A stretch of 64,000 nt of DNA from positions 62,001 through 126,000 of the forward strand of contig DFNX01000016.1 of the NCBI GenBank assembly GCA_002376235.1, read 5' to 3'. Origin of the DNA: Neorhizobium sp. UBA3556. GTDB lineage: Bacteria > Pseudomonadota > Alphaproteobacteria > Rhizobiales > Rhizobiaceae. How positions within the stretch are numbered: position 1 is the first letter of the stretch; the number at the start of each line of letters is the position of its first letter. Below are positions 53,380 to 61,853 of the stretch, one piece after another. The position numbers and the translations under genes are program-made. A model generated the notes under the pieces. The model saw only the letters and a list, made by a program, of their open reading frames with translations, did not search any database and was not told where the DNA came from.

Positions 53380-54852
53380 ATGCAGGTTACCGAAACGCTC
53401 GCTGAAGGGCTGAAGCGCGAAATTAAAGTTGTCATCCCGAAGCAGGAGATGGAAGCACAGCTGAACGTGCGCCTCGCCGACGCGAAGGATAAGGTCCGCA
53501 TCAACGGCTTCCGTCCGGGCAAGGTGCCGCTCGCGCATCTTAAGAAGACCTACGGCAAGTCGATCATGGCCGATCTCGTCAATGAGATCATCCGCGACCG
53601 CCCGGCATCGATTCTCTCCGAGCGCGGCGAGAAGTCGGCAACCCAGCCGTCGATCTCGATGACCGAAGATCAGGATGAAGCAGAAAAGATCCTGTCCGCG
53701 CAGGCAGATCTCGAGTTCACGCTCTCCTACGAAGTCATTCCGCCGATCGAGCTGAAGTCGACCGACAAGATCACGGTTACCCGTGAAGTCGTCGAAATCG
53801 CCGACGAGGAAGTCAACGAGCAGATCGTCAAGATCGCTGAAAGCGCTCGTACCTTCGAGACCAAGAAGGGCAAGGCCGCCAATGGCGACCGCGTCACCAT
53901 GAATTATCTCGGCAAGGTCGACGGCGTAGCCTTCGATGGCGGCGCTGCCGAAGATGCCGAACTGGTTCTCGGTTCCGGCCAGTTCATTCCGGGCTTCGAA
54001 GACCAGCTCGTTGGCGTCAAGGCCGGCGACGAAAAGGTCATCACGGTCACCTTCCCGGAACAGTATCCGGCTGCAAACCTCGCAGGCAAGGAAGCCACCT
54101 TCGACATCACCGTCAAGGATGTTGCTGCTCCGGGCGAAGTTGAGATCAACGACGAACTGGCTTCCAAGCTGGGCATCGAATCTGTCGATCGCCTGAAGGA
54201 AATCGTTCGTGGCCAGATCGAAAGCCAGTACGGCAACCTGACCCGTCAGAAGGTCAAGCGTCAGATCCTCGACCAGCTCGATGAAATGTACCAGTTCGAC
54301 ACCCCGCAGGGTCTCGTCGACGCCGAGTTCGACAACATCTGGCGCCAGATCAACACCGATCTCGCACAGTCGGGCAAGACTTTCGAAGACGAAGACACGA
54401 CCGAGGAAGAAGCTCGCGCCGAATACCGCAAGCTTGCCGAGCGTCGCGTTCGTTTGGGCCTCGTCCTCTCCGAAATCGGTGAGAAGGCTGGCGTTGAAGT
54501 CACCGAAGAAGAAATGCAGCGCGCGCTTTACGCACAGCTGCAGCAGTTCCCGGGCCAGCAGAAGGAAATCCTCGATTTCTTCCGCAACACCCCTGGCGCT
54601 TCCAACTCGCTGCGCGCCCCGATCTTCGAAGAGAAGGTCATCGACAAGCTGCTTACTGAAGTGAAGGTCACCGACAAGACCGTCACCAAGGAAGAGCTGA
54701 TGGCTGACGACGAAGCCGAAGGCGAAGAAAAGCCGGCCAAGAAGAAGGCTGCGCCGAAGAAGGCCAAGGCTGAAGCTGAGGAAGGCGAAGAAGCCGCTCC
54801 GAAGAAGAAGGCTGCTCCGAAGAAGAAGGCCGCTGAAGACAGCGCCGAATAA
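53380..54852 (+). CDS. tig: Trigger factor
   Basis: A 490-residue ribosome-bound chaperone with peptidyl-prolyl isomerase activity. The N-terminal ribosome-binding signature GFRPGKVPLAHLKKTYG is present (about residues 46-62), then an FKBP-type domain (NGDRVTMNYLGKVDGVAFDG, about 168-187) and the C-terminal chaperone domain. A lysine/alanine/glutamate-rich tail of about 40 residues (KKAAPKKAKAEAEEGEEAAP) is an extension beyond E. coli Tig. The start at 53380 gives MQVTETLAEGLKREIKV, typical of the family; an upstream frame adds 23 residues. Confidence 0.97.
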   Translation: MQVTETLAEGLKREIKVVIPKQEMEAQLNVRLADAKDKVRINGFRPGKVPLAHLKKTYGKSIMADLVNEIIRDRPASILSERGEKSATQPSISMTEDQDEAEKILSAQADLEFTLSYEVIPPIELKSTDKITVTREVVEIADEEVNEQIVKIAESARTFETKKGKAANGDRVTMNYLGKVDGVAFDGGAAEDAELVLGSGQFIPGFEDQLVGVKAGDEKVITVTFPEQYPAANLAGKEATFDITVKDVAAPGEVEINDELASKLGIESVDRLKEIVRGQIESQYGNLTRQKVKRQILDQLDEMYQFDTPQGLVDAEFDNIWRQINTDLAQSGKTFEDEDTTEEEARAEYRKLAERRVRLGLVLSEIGEKAGVEVTEEEMQRALYAQLQQFPGQQKEILDFFRNTPGASNSLRAPIFEEKVIDKLLTEVKVTDKTVTKEELMADDEAEGEEKPAKKKAAPKKAKAEAEEGEEAAPKKKAAPKKKAAEDSAE

Positions 54853-54872
54853 TCTTCGTAAAAAATGATTGG

Positions 54873-54904
54873 AAAAGCCGGGTCGGCAACGATCCGGCTT
54901 TTTT
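54873..54904 (+). terminator. Terminator of tig
   Basis: A nine-base perfect stem AAAAGCCGG/CCGGCTTTT with a 14-base inner region, ending in TTTTTT. Confidence 0.8.
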
Positions 54905-54940
54905 GTTGCCAACCACCCGCCAAACCCTGTCGGTCGAGCC

Positions 54941-56563
54941 ATGATCCGTATCGAAAATATCAGCAAGTCGAACAGCAATCGCATCCTCTATATTGAGGCT
55001 TCGGCTGCGCTCAATCGCGGCGAGAAGATCGGCCTTGTCGGTCCCAACGGCGCCGGCAAGACGACGCTGTTTCGCATGATCACCGGCAGCGAAGTGCCCG
55101 ACGAGGGCCAGGTCTCGGTCGAAAAGCACGTCACCATCGGCTACTTCAACCAGGATGTCGGTGAGATGTCGGGCGTTAGCGCCGTCACCGAGGTCATGGA
55201 TGGTGCGGGGCCGGTCAGCACGGTCGCAGCCGAACTGCGTGAACTGGAATCCGCCATGGTCGATCCCGACCGCATGGACGAGATGGACGCTATCATCGAG
55301 CGCTACGGCGAAGTGCAGGCTCGTTACGAGGAACTCGACGGATACGGTCTCGAAAGCCGGGCTCGCGAAGTGCTCGCTGGTCTTTCCTTCAGCCAGGAGA
55401 TGATGGACGGCGATGTCGGCAAGCTTTCGGGCGGTTGGAAAATGCGCGTTGCGCTCGCCCGTATTCTCCTGATGCGGCCCGACGTGATGCTGCTCGACGA
55501 ACCGTCCAACCACCTCGATCTCGAAAGCCTGATCTGGCTGGAGCAGTTTCTGAAAGGCTACGACGGCGCGCTGCTGATGACCTCGCACGACCGCGAGTTC
55601 ATGAACCGCATCGTCAACAAGATCATCGAGATCGATGCCGGCTCGCTCAATACCTATGCCGGTGACTACGGCTTTTACGAAGGGCAGCGAGCGCAGAACG
55701 AAAAGCAGCAGCAGGCGCAGTTCGAGCGCCAGCAGGCGATGCTGGCCAAGGAAATCAAGTTCATCGAACGTTTCAAGGCCCGCGCCTCCCATGCAGCCCA
55801 GGTGCAGAGCCGGGTGAAGAAACTCGACAAGATCGAGCGCGTCGAGCCGCCCAAGCGCCGCCAATCGGTTGCTTTCGAATTCCAGGCCCCGCCGCGCTCG
55901 GGCGAGGATGTGGCCAATCTCAAGGGTGTCCACAAGGCTTATGGCAGCAGAACGATCTATGACGGACTGGATTTTTCCATCCGGCGAAAGGAGCGCTGGT
56001 GCATCATGGGCGTCAACGGCGCCGGAAAGTCGACGCTCCTGAAGCTGATCGCCGGTTCGGCCGAACCCGATCACGGATCGGTCGCGATCGGCGCCAGCGT
56101 CAAGATGGGCTATTTCGCCCAGCACGCCATGGACGTGCTTGATGGCGAGCAGACGGTGTTCGAATGGCTCGAATCAGAATTCCCAAGGGCCGGACAGGGC
56201 GCATTGCGCACGCTCGCCGGCTGTTTCGGTTTCTCCGGCGATGATGTTGAGAAGAAATGCCGAGTTCTATCGGGTGGCGAAAAGGCGCGTCTGGTTATGG
56301 CCGCGATGCTGTTCGATCCGCCGAATTTCCTCGTTCTCGACGAGCCGACCAACCACCTCGATCTCGATACCAAGGAAATGCTGATCAAGGCGCTTTCGGA
56401 ATATGAAGGCACGATGCTTTTCGTCAGCCACGACCGCCATTTCCTCTCTGAACTGTCCAACCGCGTGCTGGAAGTCTCCACCGAGGGCGTGCATCGTTAT
56501 GACGGCGGTTACAGGGAATATGTCGAGCGGACCGGTTATGAGGCGCCCGGTCTGGTGGCGTGA
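54941..56563 (+). CDS. ABC-F family ATP-binding protein
   Basis: A 540-residue soluble protein with two ABC ATPase domains and no membrane segments, as in ABC-F translation factors (EttA, YbiT, Uup). Walker A motifs are GPNGAGKTT and GVNGAGKST, signatures LSGGWKMRV and LSGGEKARL, and Walker B DEPSNHLDL and DEPTNHLDL. The P-site-tRNA-interaction linker lies between the domains (ERQQAMLAKEIKFIERFKAR). It probably acts on the ribosome; the subfamily is not certain. The ATG at 54941 is preferred to an upstream frame that overlaps the tig terminator. Confidence 0.93.
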   Translation: MIRIENISKSNSNRILYIEASAALNRGEKIGLVGPNGAGKTTLFRMITGSEVPDEGQVSVEKHVTIGYFNQDVGEMSGVSAVTEVMDGAGPVSTVAAELRELESAMVDPDRMDEMDAIIERYGEVQARYEELDGYGLESRAREVLAGLSFSQEMMDGDVGKLSGGWKMRVALARILLMRPDVMLLDEPSNHLDLESLIWLEQFLKGYDGALLMTSHDREFMNRIVNKIIEIDAGSLNTYAGDYGFYEGQRAQNEKQQQAQFERQQAMLAKEIKFIERFKARASHAAQVQSRVKKLDKIERVEPPKRRQSVAFEFQAPPRSGEDVANLKGVHKAYGSRTIYDGLDFSIRRKERWCIMGVNGAGKSTLLKLIAGSAEPDHGSVAIGASVKMGYFAQHAMDVLDGEQTVFEWLESEFPRAGQGALRTLAGCFGFSGDDVEKKCRVLSGGEKARLVMAAMLFDPPNFLVLDEPTNHLDLDTKEMLIKALSEYEGTMLFVSHDRHFLSELSNRVLEVSTEGVHRYDGGYREYVERTGYEAPGLVA

Positions 56564-56572
56564 ACTGGCCCG

Positions 56573-57331
56573 TCAGTTTGTCATTTCGGCCAGTGCGCGG
56601 TGCAACGGAGCGTCCGAGATCTGGATCAGCCCGGTGAACGGCGAATCCATATCGAGAACCAGATAGATCGAGATGGCGATCAGCAGTGATGATGCGGCGA
56701 ACACGATCAGCACCACGGCGTTTTTCGGCGCCCGGTAACCGAAACTGGCAAAGATCAGCGTCAGCCAGGCGATCAGCATGCCGATCACAGGCGCGGGTAT
56801 GGCGCCGGCCTGCTGCTCTACGATCATCCAGCGCTTTTCCACGATGCTGCGATATTGCTGCCTGAGATCCTCCAGAAGCCTGGCCTGCGCAAGCTGGGGC
56901 GCTTGCATGGCGTTCAGATCGTTGCCGACCTGTGTCAGGCGTTGCTCGGCGTCGTTGCGGCGGTGTTGCAACGCATCGTCAGCCCGGCTGGGATCTGCAA
57001 TTGCGTGTTCGACATAGGTGACGAGAGATTTGCGCACGCTGGCGGTCTCATCTCCATAGAACTCAAGTGAGCGGTCCAAAAGAATCAGTTGCGTGGCGTA
57101 GACATGGATATTGCTGTCGAGTGTCTCGAACGTATTTTTCGATGAATTGATCATCAGGCCGAAAACGAGCGATGTCATCACCACGAAGATGTTTGCGACA
57201 AGCCGGACTACTGCATTCGTTTCATCGTCGCGATGAGATGCCCTAAGTCTGGGATAAAAATGCACGCAGGTATAGGAGGCACCGCTTAGAAGTGCAAAAA
57301 CGAGAAGTGCTATCGGCAACTCGCTGGGCAT
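56573..57331 (-). CDS. DUF4239 (bestrophin-like) membrane protein
   Basis: A 252-residue membrane protein with two N-terminal helices (LPIALLVFALLSGASYTCV; LVANIFVVMTSLVFGLM) and two C-terminal helices (IGMLIAWLTLIFASFG; VLIVFAASSLLIAISIYLVL), separated by a charged periplasmic or cytoplasmic loop of about 110 residues. This matches the DUF4239 family, sometimes called bestrophin-like. Function is unknown. It is convergent with the ABC-F gene, ten bases away. Confidence 0.8.
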   Translation of the reverse strand: MPSELPIALLVFALLSGASYTCVHFYPRLRASHRDDETNAVVRLVANIFVVMTSLVFGLMINSSKNTFETLDSNIHVYATQLILLDRSLEFYGDETASVRKSLVTYVEHAIADPSRADDALQHRRNDAEQRLTQVGNDLNAMQAPQLAQARLLEDLRQQYRSIVEKRWMIVEQQAGAIPAPVIGMLIAWLTLIFASFGYRAPKNAVVLIVFAASSLLIAISIYLVLDMDSPFTGLIQISDAPLHRALAEMTN

Positions 57332-57506
57332 AGGTAGTCTCCTCCTGGCGCCTGCGCATTCTTTTCAAGCCATAATTATGCAGTCTGTACGGGACGCCAA
57401 TCCTCGGCGTTCGGATTATAGTTTTCGCTTCTCGCCTTGACCCATCTTTCATGCCCCCTAGCTAGGCCACAGGAGGATTTGGCAAGGAACAAGGCGATGT
57501 TGAATT

Positions 57507-57992
57507 ATGGATTTTCAGACCCAGCATTTTCGGGCTTTGGCCCGGTTGTCGATTTTGAGTGTCATTCTTTCATCCTGCACCATTCCGCCGGATACGTCGC
57601 GGGTCGTGGGAGAGAATTCGACCGTAACAGCTGCCCGCAAGGAGCTGGTCGGTCTCGACGAGGATGACGTGCGCATGTGCGCCGGCTTCCCGAGCGCCAG
57701 CAGTGCCAGCGCCGATGGCGGTTCGATCTGGGCCTATCGGCGCGACATGCCGCGCGGAAACTGGAATGTCGTCAATCCGTCCTTTACGCTCTTCGGTGCG
57801 ATACCCGCGGTCAATACCTCGACCAGCGGCTCGTCAGGCGGCAATTGCAGTACGCAATTCCGCTTCGCCGACAGCAAGCTGAAACAGGTCGAGTTCGCCG
57901 GTGACAACAACACCACGACGGATATCAACGGTCTCTGCGTCAGCATGATCGACAATTGCCTGATCTATGCCCGGAAAAAGAAGACGCAATAG
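57507..57992 (+). CDS. Probable lipoprotein of unknown function
   Basis: A 161-residue protein with a signal peptide ending in a lipobox (LSILSVILSSCTIPP, Cys24), so probably lipid-anchored. The mature part has several Cys residues (RMCAGFP, GGNCSTQF, GLCVSMIDNC) that may form disulfides. DDVRMCAGFPSAS resembles motifs of small rhizobial outer-membrane lipoproteins. Function is unknown. The 175 bases upstream contain nothing recognisable. Confidence 0.75.
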   Translation: MDFQTQHFRALARLSILSVILSSCTIPPDTSRVVGENSTVTAARKELVGLDEDDVRMCAGFPSASSASADGGSIWAYRRDMPRGNWNVVNPSFTLFGAIPAVNTSTSGSSGGNCSTQFRFADSKLKQVEFAGDNNTTTDINGLCVSMIDNCLIYARKKKTQ

Positions 57993-58014
57993 CGCGGCCT
58001 CTGCCTGTGCTTGA

Positions 58015-58040
58015 CAAAAAAAGCCGCGCAATGCGCGGCT
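58015..58040 (-). terminator. Terminator of the glycine-zipper protein gene
   Basis: An eight-base stem AGCCGCGC/GCGCGGCT with AAT loop, followed by seven T on the minus strand. Confidence 0.8.
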
Positions 58041-58062
58041 CTTCGAGTGGTTTGGATAGGCC

Positions 58063-58446
58063 TCAGCGGCAGACCCGGATCGATTCCATATGCCAGCCGC
58101 CATCATAGGCATTGCGAACCCGCTGATCCTCGAACCAGCAACGTGGAGGCGGTGGTGGCGGCTCGACGTAACGCGGGCCACCGCTATTGGCCAAAGCGCC
58201 ACCGATCAGGCCTCCGATGACGCCGGCCGCAAGGCCGCCGGCAATCACCTTGCCCGTGTTGTCGTGATGGTGACGATGATGGCGATCGCGGTCGCGGTCA
58301 CGATCCCACCGAGGCGGTGGCGGCCCGCGATGGTCCCAACGCGGCGGCGGCCCGTCGCGCCATTGCGCCATGGCGGTTCCGGCGGGAGCGATAGCTGCGC
58401 TGGTAAGGATGGCGAAGGACAGTGCAGAAAGAATGATCTTCTTCAT
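58063..58446 (-). CDS. Secreted glycine-zipper protein with Asp/Arg/His-rich linker
   Basis: A 127-residue protein with a signal peptide (MKKIILSALSFAILTSAAIA, cleaved near AMAQW). A Pro/Arg-rich and then RDRDRDRHHRHHHDN region follows, then a glycine zipper (GGLAAGVIGGLIGGALANSG) of the surface-antigen type, a Pro-rich linker, and a C-terminal CWFEDQRVRNAYDGGWHMES-like domain with a Cys pair. It is probably a periplasmic or outer-membrane protein. The His-rich stretch may bind metal. The start at 58446 is set by the signal peptide. Confidence 0.82.
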   Translation of the reverse strand: MKKIILSALSFAILTSAAIAPAGTAMAQWRDGPPPRWDHRGPPPPRWDRDRDRDRHHRHHHDNTGKVIAGGLAAGVIGGLIGGALANSGGPRYVEPPPPPPRCWFEDQRVRNAYDGGWHMESIRVCR

Positions 58447-58615
58447 GGATATAATCCCTGGGCACCGGTCATTTCCGGTGCTTCGAAGTGAGACCATGCG
58501 CCTTCCTATATTAACGGATCTTGAATGAACCCGCCGTGCTTCTCTGCTCATTGAAAACGTCACTCGGCGGACAGGTAAGCCGGGCCGTCTTTCGTCAGCG
58601 GCGGGGCGCCCTGCG

Positions 58616-59251
58616 TCAGGCCTTCTCTCCTGCCTGCATGTCGGCTGCAGCTTGGTCGTCCTTGCCGCTTGCGCGCAGATAGGCGTCGCGAAGCGCAAGT
58701 CGGCCGAAATATTGCTCGAATGCCGGGCGCTTCTCGATCGATCCGAACTGCAATCCCCAGCCGATCTGCGACCCGACATAGACATCGGCCGCGCTGAACT
58801 TTTCGCCGGCTATATAGGAATTGTTGCGGACTGAAATCTCCAGCGTGTCCATCACGTCGGCATAACTGCCATACCCGATCATCCTCTCGCTCCCCGCCGG
58901 CACCTTAAAACCAAGCGCGCGGTTGCTGACGGCAGCTTCCAGCGGACCGGCGGCAAAAAACATCCAGCGATAATAATCGGCCCGGTCAGCGGGGGATGGG
59001 GCCAGTTCCGCCTGAGGAAAGGTATCAGCCAGATACGCGCAGATCGCGGCGCATTCGGTAATGATCTTTTTGCCATGGACGATCGTCGGCACCTTGCCCA
59101 TCGGGTTGACGGCCCTGTAGCTCTCATCCTTCATTGTCGTGTCGAAATTCAGAATCTCGACCTTGTAAGGGATGCCGATCTCTTCCAACATCCAGCGGGC
59201 AATCCGCCCGCGCGACATCGGGTTGGTATAAAGCACGATCTCGTCAGCCAT
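58616..59251 (-). CDS. Glutathione S-transferase family protein
   Basis: A 211-residue GST. The thioredoxin-like N-domain (LYTNPMSRGRIARWMLEEIG) has a Ser in the usual catalytic position (residue 13), the NPMGKVPTIV cis-Pro loop and TECAAICAYLAD. The C-domain is helical with YIAGEKFSAADVYVGSQIGWG. It conjugates or reduces electrophiles using glutathione; the substrate is unknown. A GNAT gene lies 80 bases upstream on the same strand. Confidence 0.9.
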   Translation of the reverse strand: MADEIVLYTNPMSRGRIARWMLEEIGIPYKVEILNFDTTMKDESYRAVNPMGKVPTIVHGKKIITECAAICAYLADTFPQAELAPSPADRADYYRWMFFAAGPLEAAVSNRALGFKVPAGSERMIGYGSYADVMDTLEISVRNNSYIAGEKFSAADVYVGSQIGWGLQFGSIEKRPAFEQYFGRLALRDAYLRASGKDDQAAADMQAGEKA

Positions 59252-59332
59252 CCGAATTCCTCCCGTGGTCGCCTTTGTTGTGGGGCGCTCGGGAAGACAG
59301 TCAAGGTATCGGGATGATTTCGCAAGAGCTGG

Positions 59333-59788
59333 TTACAGGGGCTTGCGGTACTGGATGAAACCCGGTGCAACCGCGACCCGGTCATAGAGGCGTCGTGCGG
59401 CGTCGTTCTTTTCCTGCGTCAGCCAGTAAAGACGCCCGGCATTCTTGTCTCGGGCAAGCAGCGCCACCTTTTCGATCAGCGCTTCACCGACCCCGCGGCC
59501 GCGCTGGCTGTCATCGACATAAAGGTCCTGCAGATAGCAGGTCGTGTCCGGCAGCCAGGTCGAGCGATGGAAGAGCGCATGGACGATGCCGACAAGCTCG
59601 CCCTCATCGAATGCACCTAGCACATGCATGGGCTCATCAGGATTGTGAAACCGCGACCAGGTGATGTCGTATTGCTCTTTCGGCAGTTCCGACTCGTAAA
59701 AGCGGATATAGGCCTCGAACAAAGGCTGCCACGCCTCGCGGTCGGATGGCACGAGAGGACGGATTTCGACGGGACGATTGGCAGACAT
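59333..59788 (-). CDS. GNAT family N-acetyltransferase
   Basis: A 151-residue single-domain GNAT enzyme. TCYLQDLYVDDSQRGRGVGE is the acetyl-CoA-binding Q/RxxGxG segment, preceded by ELVGIVHALFH and followed by LYWLTQEKNDAARRLYDRV. The acceptor is unknown. It lies between icd and the GST gene on the minus strand, separated from icd by a terminator. Confidence 0.9.
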   Translation of the reverse strand: MSANRPVEIRPLVPSDREAWQPLFEAYIRFYESELPKEQYDITWSRFHNPDEPMHVLGAFDEGELVGIVHALFHRSTWLPDTTCYLQDLYVDDSQRGRGVGEALIEKVALLARDKNAGRLYWLTQEKNDAARRLYDRVAVAPGFIQYRKPL

Positions 59789-59806
59789 GCAAGCCTCCGG
59801 CGCAAA

Positions 59807-59834
59807 AGAAAACGGCGGGGAAAACCCCGCCGTT
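59807..59834 (-). terminator. Terminator of icd
   Basis: A 10-base perfect stem AACGGCGGGG/CCCCGCCGTT with an AAAA loop; the minus strand continues with TTCTTTTG. Confidence 0.75.
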
Positions 59835-59858
59835 CAAATCTACTCTGAAGATTATAAC

Positions 59859-61070
59859 TTACGCCATGGCCTTCTTGAGGTTTTCGTCGATCTTGTCGAG
59901 GAAGGCGGTGGTCGAGAGCCACGGCTGATCCGGACCGATCAGAAGCGCCAGATCCTTGGTCATGAAGCCGGCTTCGACCGTGTCGATGCAGACCTTCTCG
60001 AGCGTATCGGCGAACTTCGTCAGTTCCGCATTGTCGTCCAGCTTGGCGCGGTGTGCGAGACCACGGGTCCAGGCGAAGATCGAGGCGATCGAGTTCGTCG
60101 AGGTTTCCTGGCCCTTCTGGTGCTGGCGGTAGTGGCGGGTAACCGTGCCGTGTGCGGCTTCGGCTTCGACCGTCTTGCCATCCGGCGTCATCAGAACCGA
60201 GGTCATCAGGCCGAGCGAACCGAAGCCCTGGGCAACGATGTCGGACTGGACGTCGCCGTCGTAGTTCTTGCAGGCCCATACGTAACCACCGGACCACTTC
60301 AGCGCGGAAGCGACCATGTCGTCGATCAGGCGGTGTTCGTACCAGATCTTGGCTTCGTCATACTGCGCCTTGAATTCGGCGTCGAAGATTTCCTGGAACA
60401 GGTCCTTGAAGCGGCCGTCATAGGCCTTGAGGATGGTGTTCTTGGTCGACAGGTAGCAGGGAACGCCGCGCTGCAGGGCGTAGTTGAACGAAGCGCGGGC
60501 GAAGTCGCGGATCGAGTCGTCGAGGTTGTACATCGCCATGGCAACGCCGGAAGACGGAGCGTCGAACACGTCGTGCTCGATGGTCTGGCCATCGTCACCG
60601 ACAAACTTGATCGACAGCTTGCCCTTGCCCGGGAACTTGAAGTCGGTTGCGCGATACTGGTCGCCGAAAGCGTGACGGCCGACGATGATCGGCTTGGTCC
60701 AGCCCGGAACCAGGCGCGGCACGTTCTGCATGATGATCGGTTCGCGGAAGATGACGCCGCCGAGGATGTTGCGGATCGTACCGTTCGGGCTCTTCCACAT
60801 CTTCTTCAGCTTGAATTCTTCGACGCGGGCTTCATCCGGCGTGATGGTGGCGCACTTGATGCCGACGCCGTGCTTCTTGATGGCGTTGGCGGCATCGATC
60901 GTCACTTGGTCGTCGGTGGCATCGCGGTTCTCGACCGAAAGATCGTAATATTCGATGTCGAGATCGAGATAGGGCAGGATCAGCTTGTCCTTGATCAGCT
61001 GCCAGATGATGCGGGTCATCTCGTCGCCGTCGAGATCGACGACCGGGTTGGCTACCTTGATCTTCTGCAT
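59859..61070 (-). CDS. icd: NADP-dependent isocitrate dehydrogenase
   Basis: A 403-residue TCA-cycle enzyme converting isocitrate to 2-oxoglutarate. It is of the eukaryote-like homodimeric type common in rhizobia. The N-terminus MQKIKVANPVVDLDGDEMTR, the ITPDEARVEEFKLKKMWKSP block with substrate residues SPNGTIRN, and AAHGTVTRHYRQHQKG (NADP-binding) are all present. The start at 61070 follows AAGAGGAAG; an earlier frame adds 16 residues. The upstream 61071-61298 spacer is divergent and shows no other gene. Confidence 0.96.
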   Translation of the reverse strand: MQKIKVANPVVDLDGDEMTRIIWQLIKDKLILPYLDLDIEYYDLSVENRDATDDQVTIDAANAIKKHGVGIKCATITPDEARVEEFKLKKMWKSPNGTIRNILGGVIFREPIIMQNVPRLVPGWTKPIIVGRHAFGDQYRATDFKFPGKGKLSIKFVGDDGQTIEHDVFDAPSSGVAMAMYNLDDSIRDFARASFNYALQRGVPCYLSTKNTILKAYDGRFKDLFQEIFDAEFKAQYDEAKIWYEHRLIDDMVASALKWSGGYVWACKNYDGDVQSDIVAQGFGSLGLMTSVLMTPDGKTVEAEAAHGTVTRHYRQHQKGQETSTNSIASIFAWTRGLAHRAKLDDNAELTKFADTLEKVCIDTVEAGFMTKDLALLIGPDQPWLSTTAFLDKIDENLKKAMA

Positions 61071-61298
61071 GGACTTCCTCTTGTCGTGAATGGGCCGGAG
61101 TGGCCCCAAATGGATCAACGGGTTGCGCTATAACATCGCAGGGCAGGTGTGCAAAGCCGTGAGACGGGTATTGGCGGCTTTTCTGTGCGATTTCAACGCA
61201 GGCGCCGTTCTGCTTTGAAAAACAGCAAGAATGGTCATTGCCAAATGAAGGGCGAGGGGTAATGTCCGCGCAAATCGCCTCCAATACGGATCATCGCC

Positions 61299-61829
61299 AT
61301 GCGAACCCTGCCGCTCGCTCTCGCCCTGTCGTTTCTCTCAACTGTTTCGATCGCGGCCGACCCCGCTGATCCGGTCAAGGAGGTAATGAAGGTCACCGAG
61401 GATAACTGGAACAGCAACGACAGCGACTGGAAGTTCATCTTCGACCCCGAACCACTGGCGCGCCTGTTCAGCAAGCGATTCCAGACAGCCTATGCCGACG
61501 CAGCCAAGCACCCGGCCTATGAAACGGAAAACAACCAGCCGGGCGATCCCTTCGGTTACGATGTCGTTACCGCCTCGCAGGATGGCTGCCCGCTGCAGGA
61601 TGTTGTCATTGCGCCTGGCGTCGCGGCGAATGGCAAGACGGATTTCAAGGTCACATTCAAGCAATGGACCTGCATCGATGATGCCGATCTGAAGGACAGC
61701 ATTTCGGAAGTGCATTTCGATGTGATCGATGAGGACGGCAAGCCCGTCATCGACGATATCCACCGTGTGGCCGATGGAGAAAGCGACAGCGTCATCGAGG
61801 AAATGCAATCGATCGCCAAGGGCGAGTGA
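61299..61829 (+). CDS. Secreted protein of unknown function
   Basis: A 176-residue protein with a signal peptide (MRTLPLALALSFLSTVSIAA, cleaved near AADPADP). The mature part begins with PVKEVMKVTEDNWNSNDSDW and has an acidic C-terminus. It resembles DUF3828-type periplasmic proteins in general shape (FSKRFQTAYADAA; a paired Cys motif CPLQDV ... WTCIDD), but I cannot assign it firmly. It precedes the FUSC gene by 24 bases, possibly as an operon. Confidence 0.72.
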   Translation: MRTLPLALALSFLSTVSIAADPADPVKEVMKVTEDNWNSNDSDWKFIFDPEPLARLFSKRFQTAYADAAKHPAYETENNQPGDPFGYDVVTASQDGCPLQDVVIAPGVAANGKTDFKVTFKQWTCIDDADLKDSISEVHFDVIDEDGKPVIDDIHRVADGESDSVIEEMQSIAKGE

Positions 61830-61853
61830 TGCCGGGCGTGCCCGGCTTTCGGA

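Noticed and set aside
59778..61133. A 451-codon plus-strand frame opposite icd
   Set aside because: icd is unambiguous on the minus strand and the antisense frame begins inside the GNAT gene.
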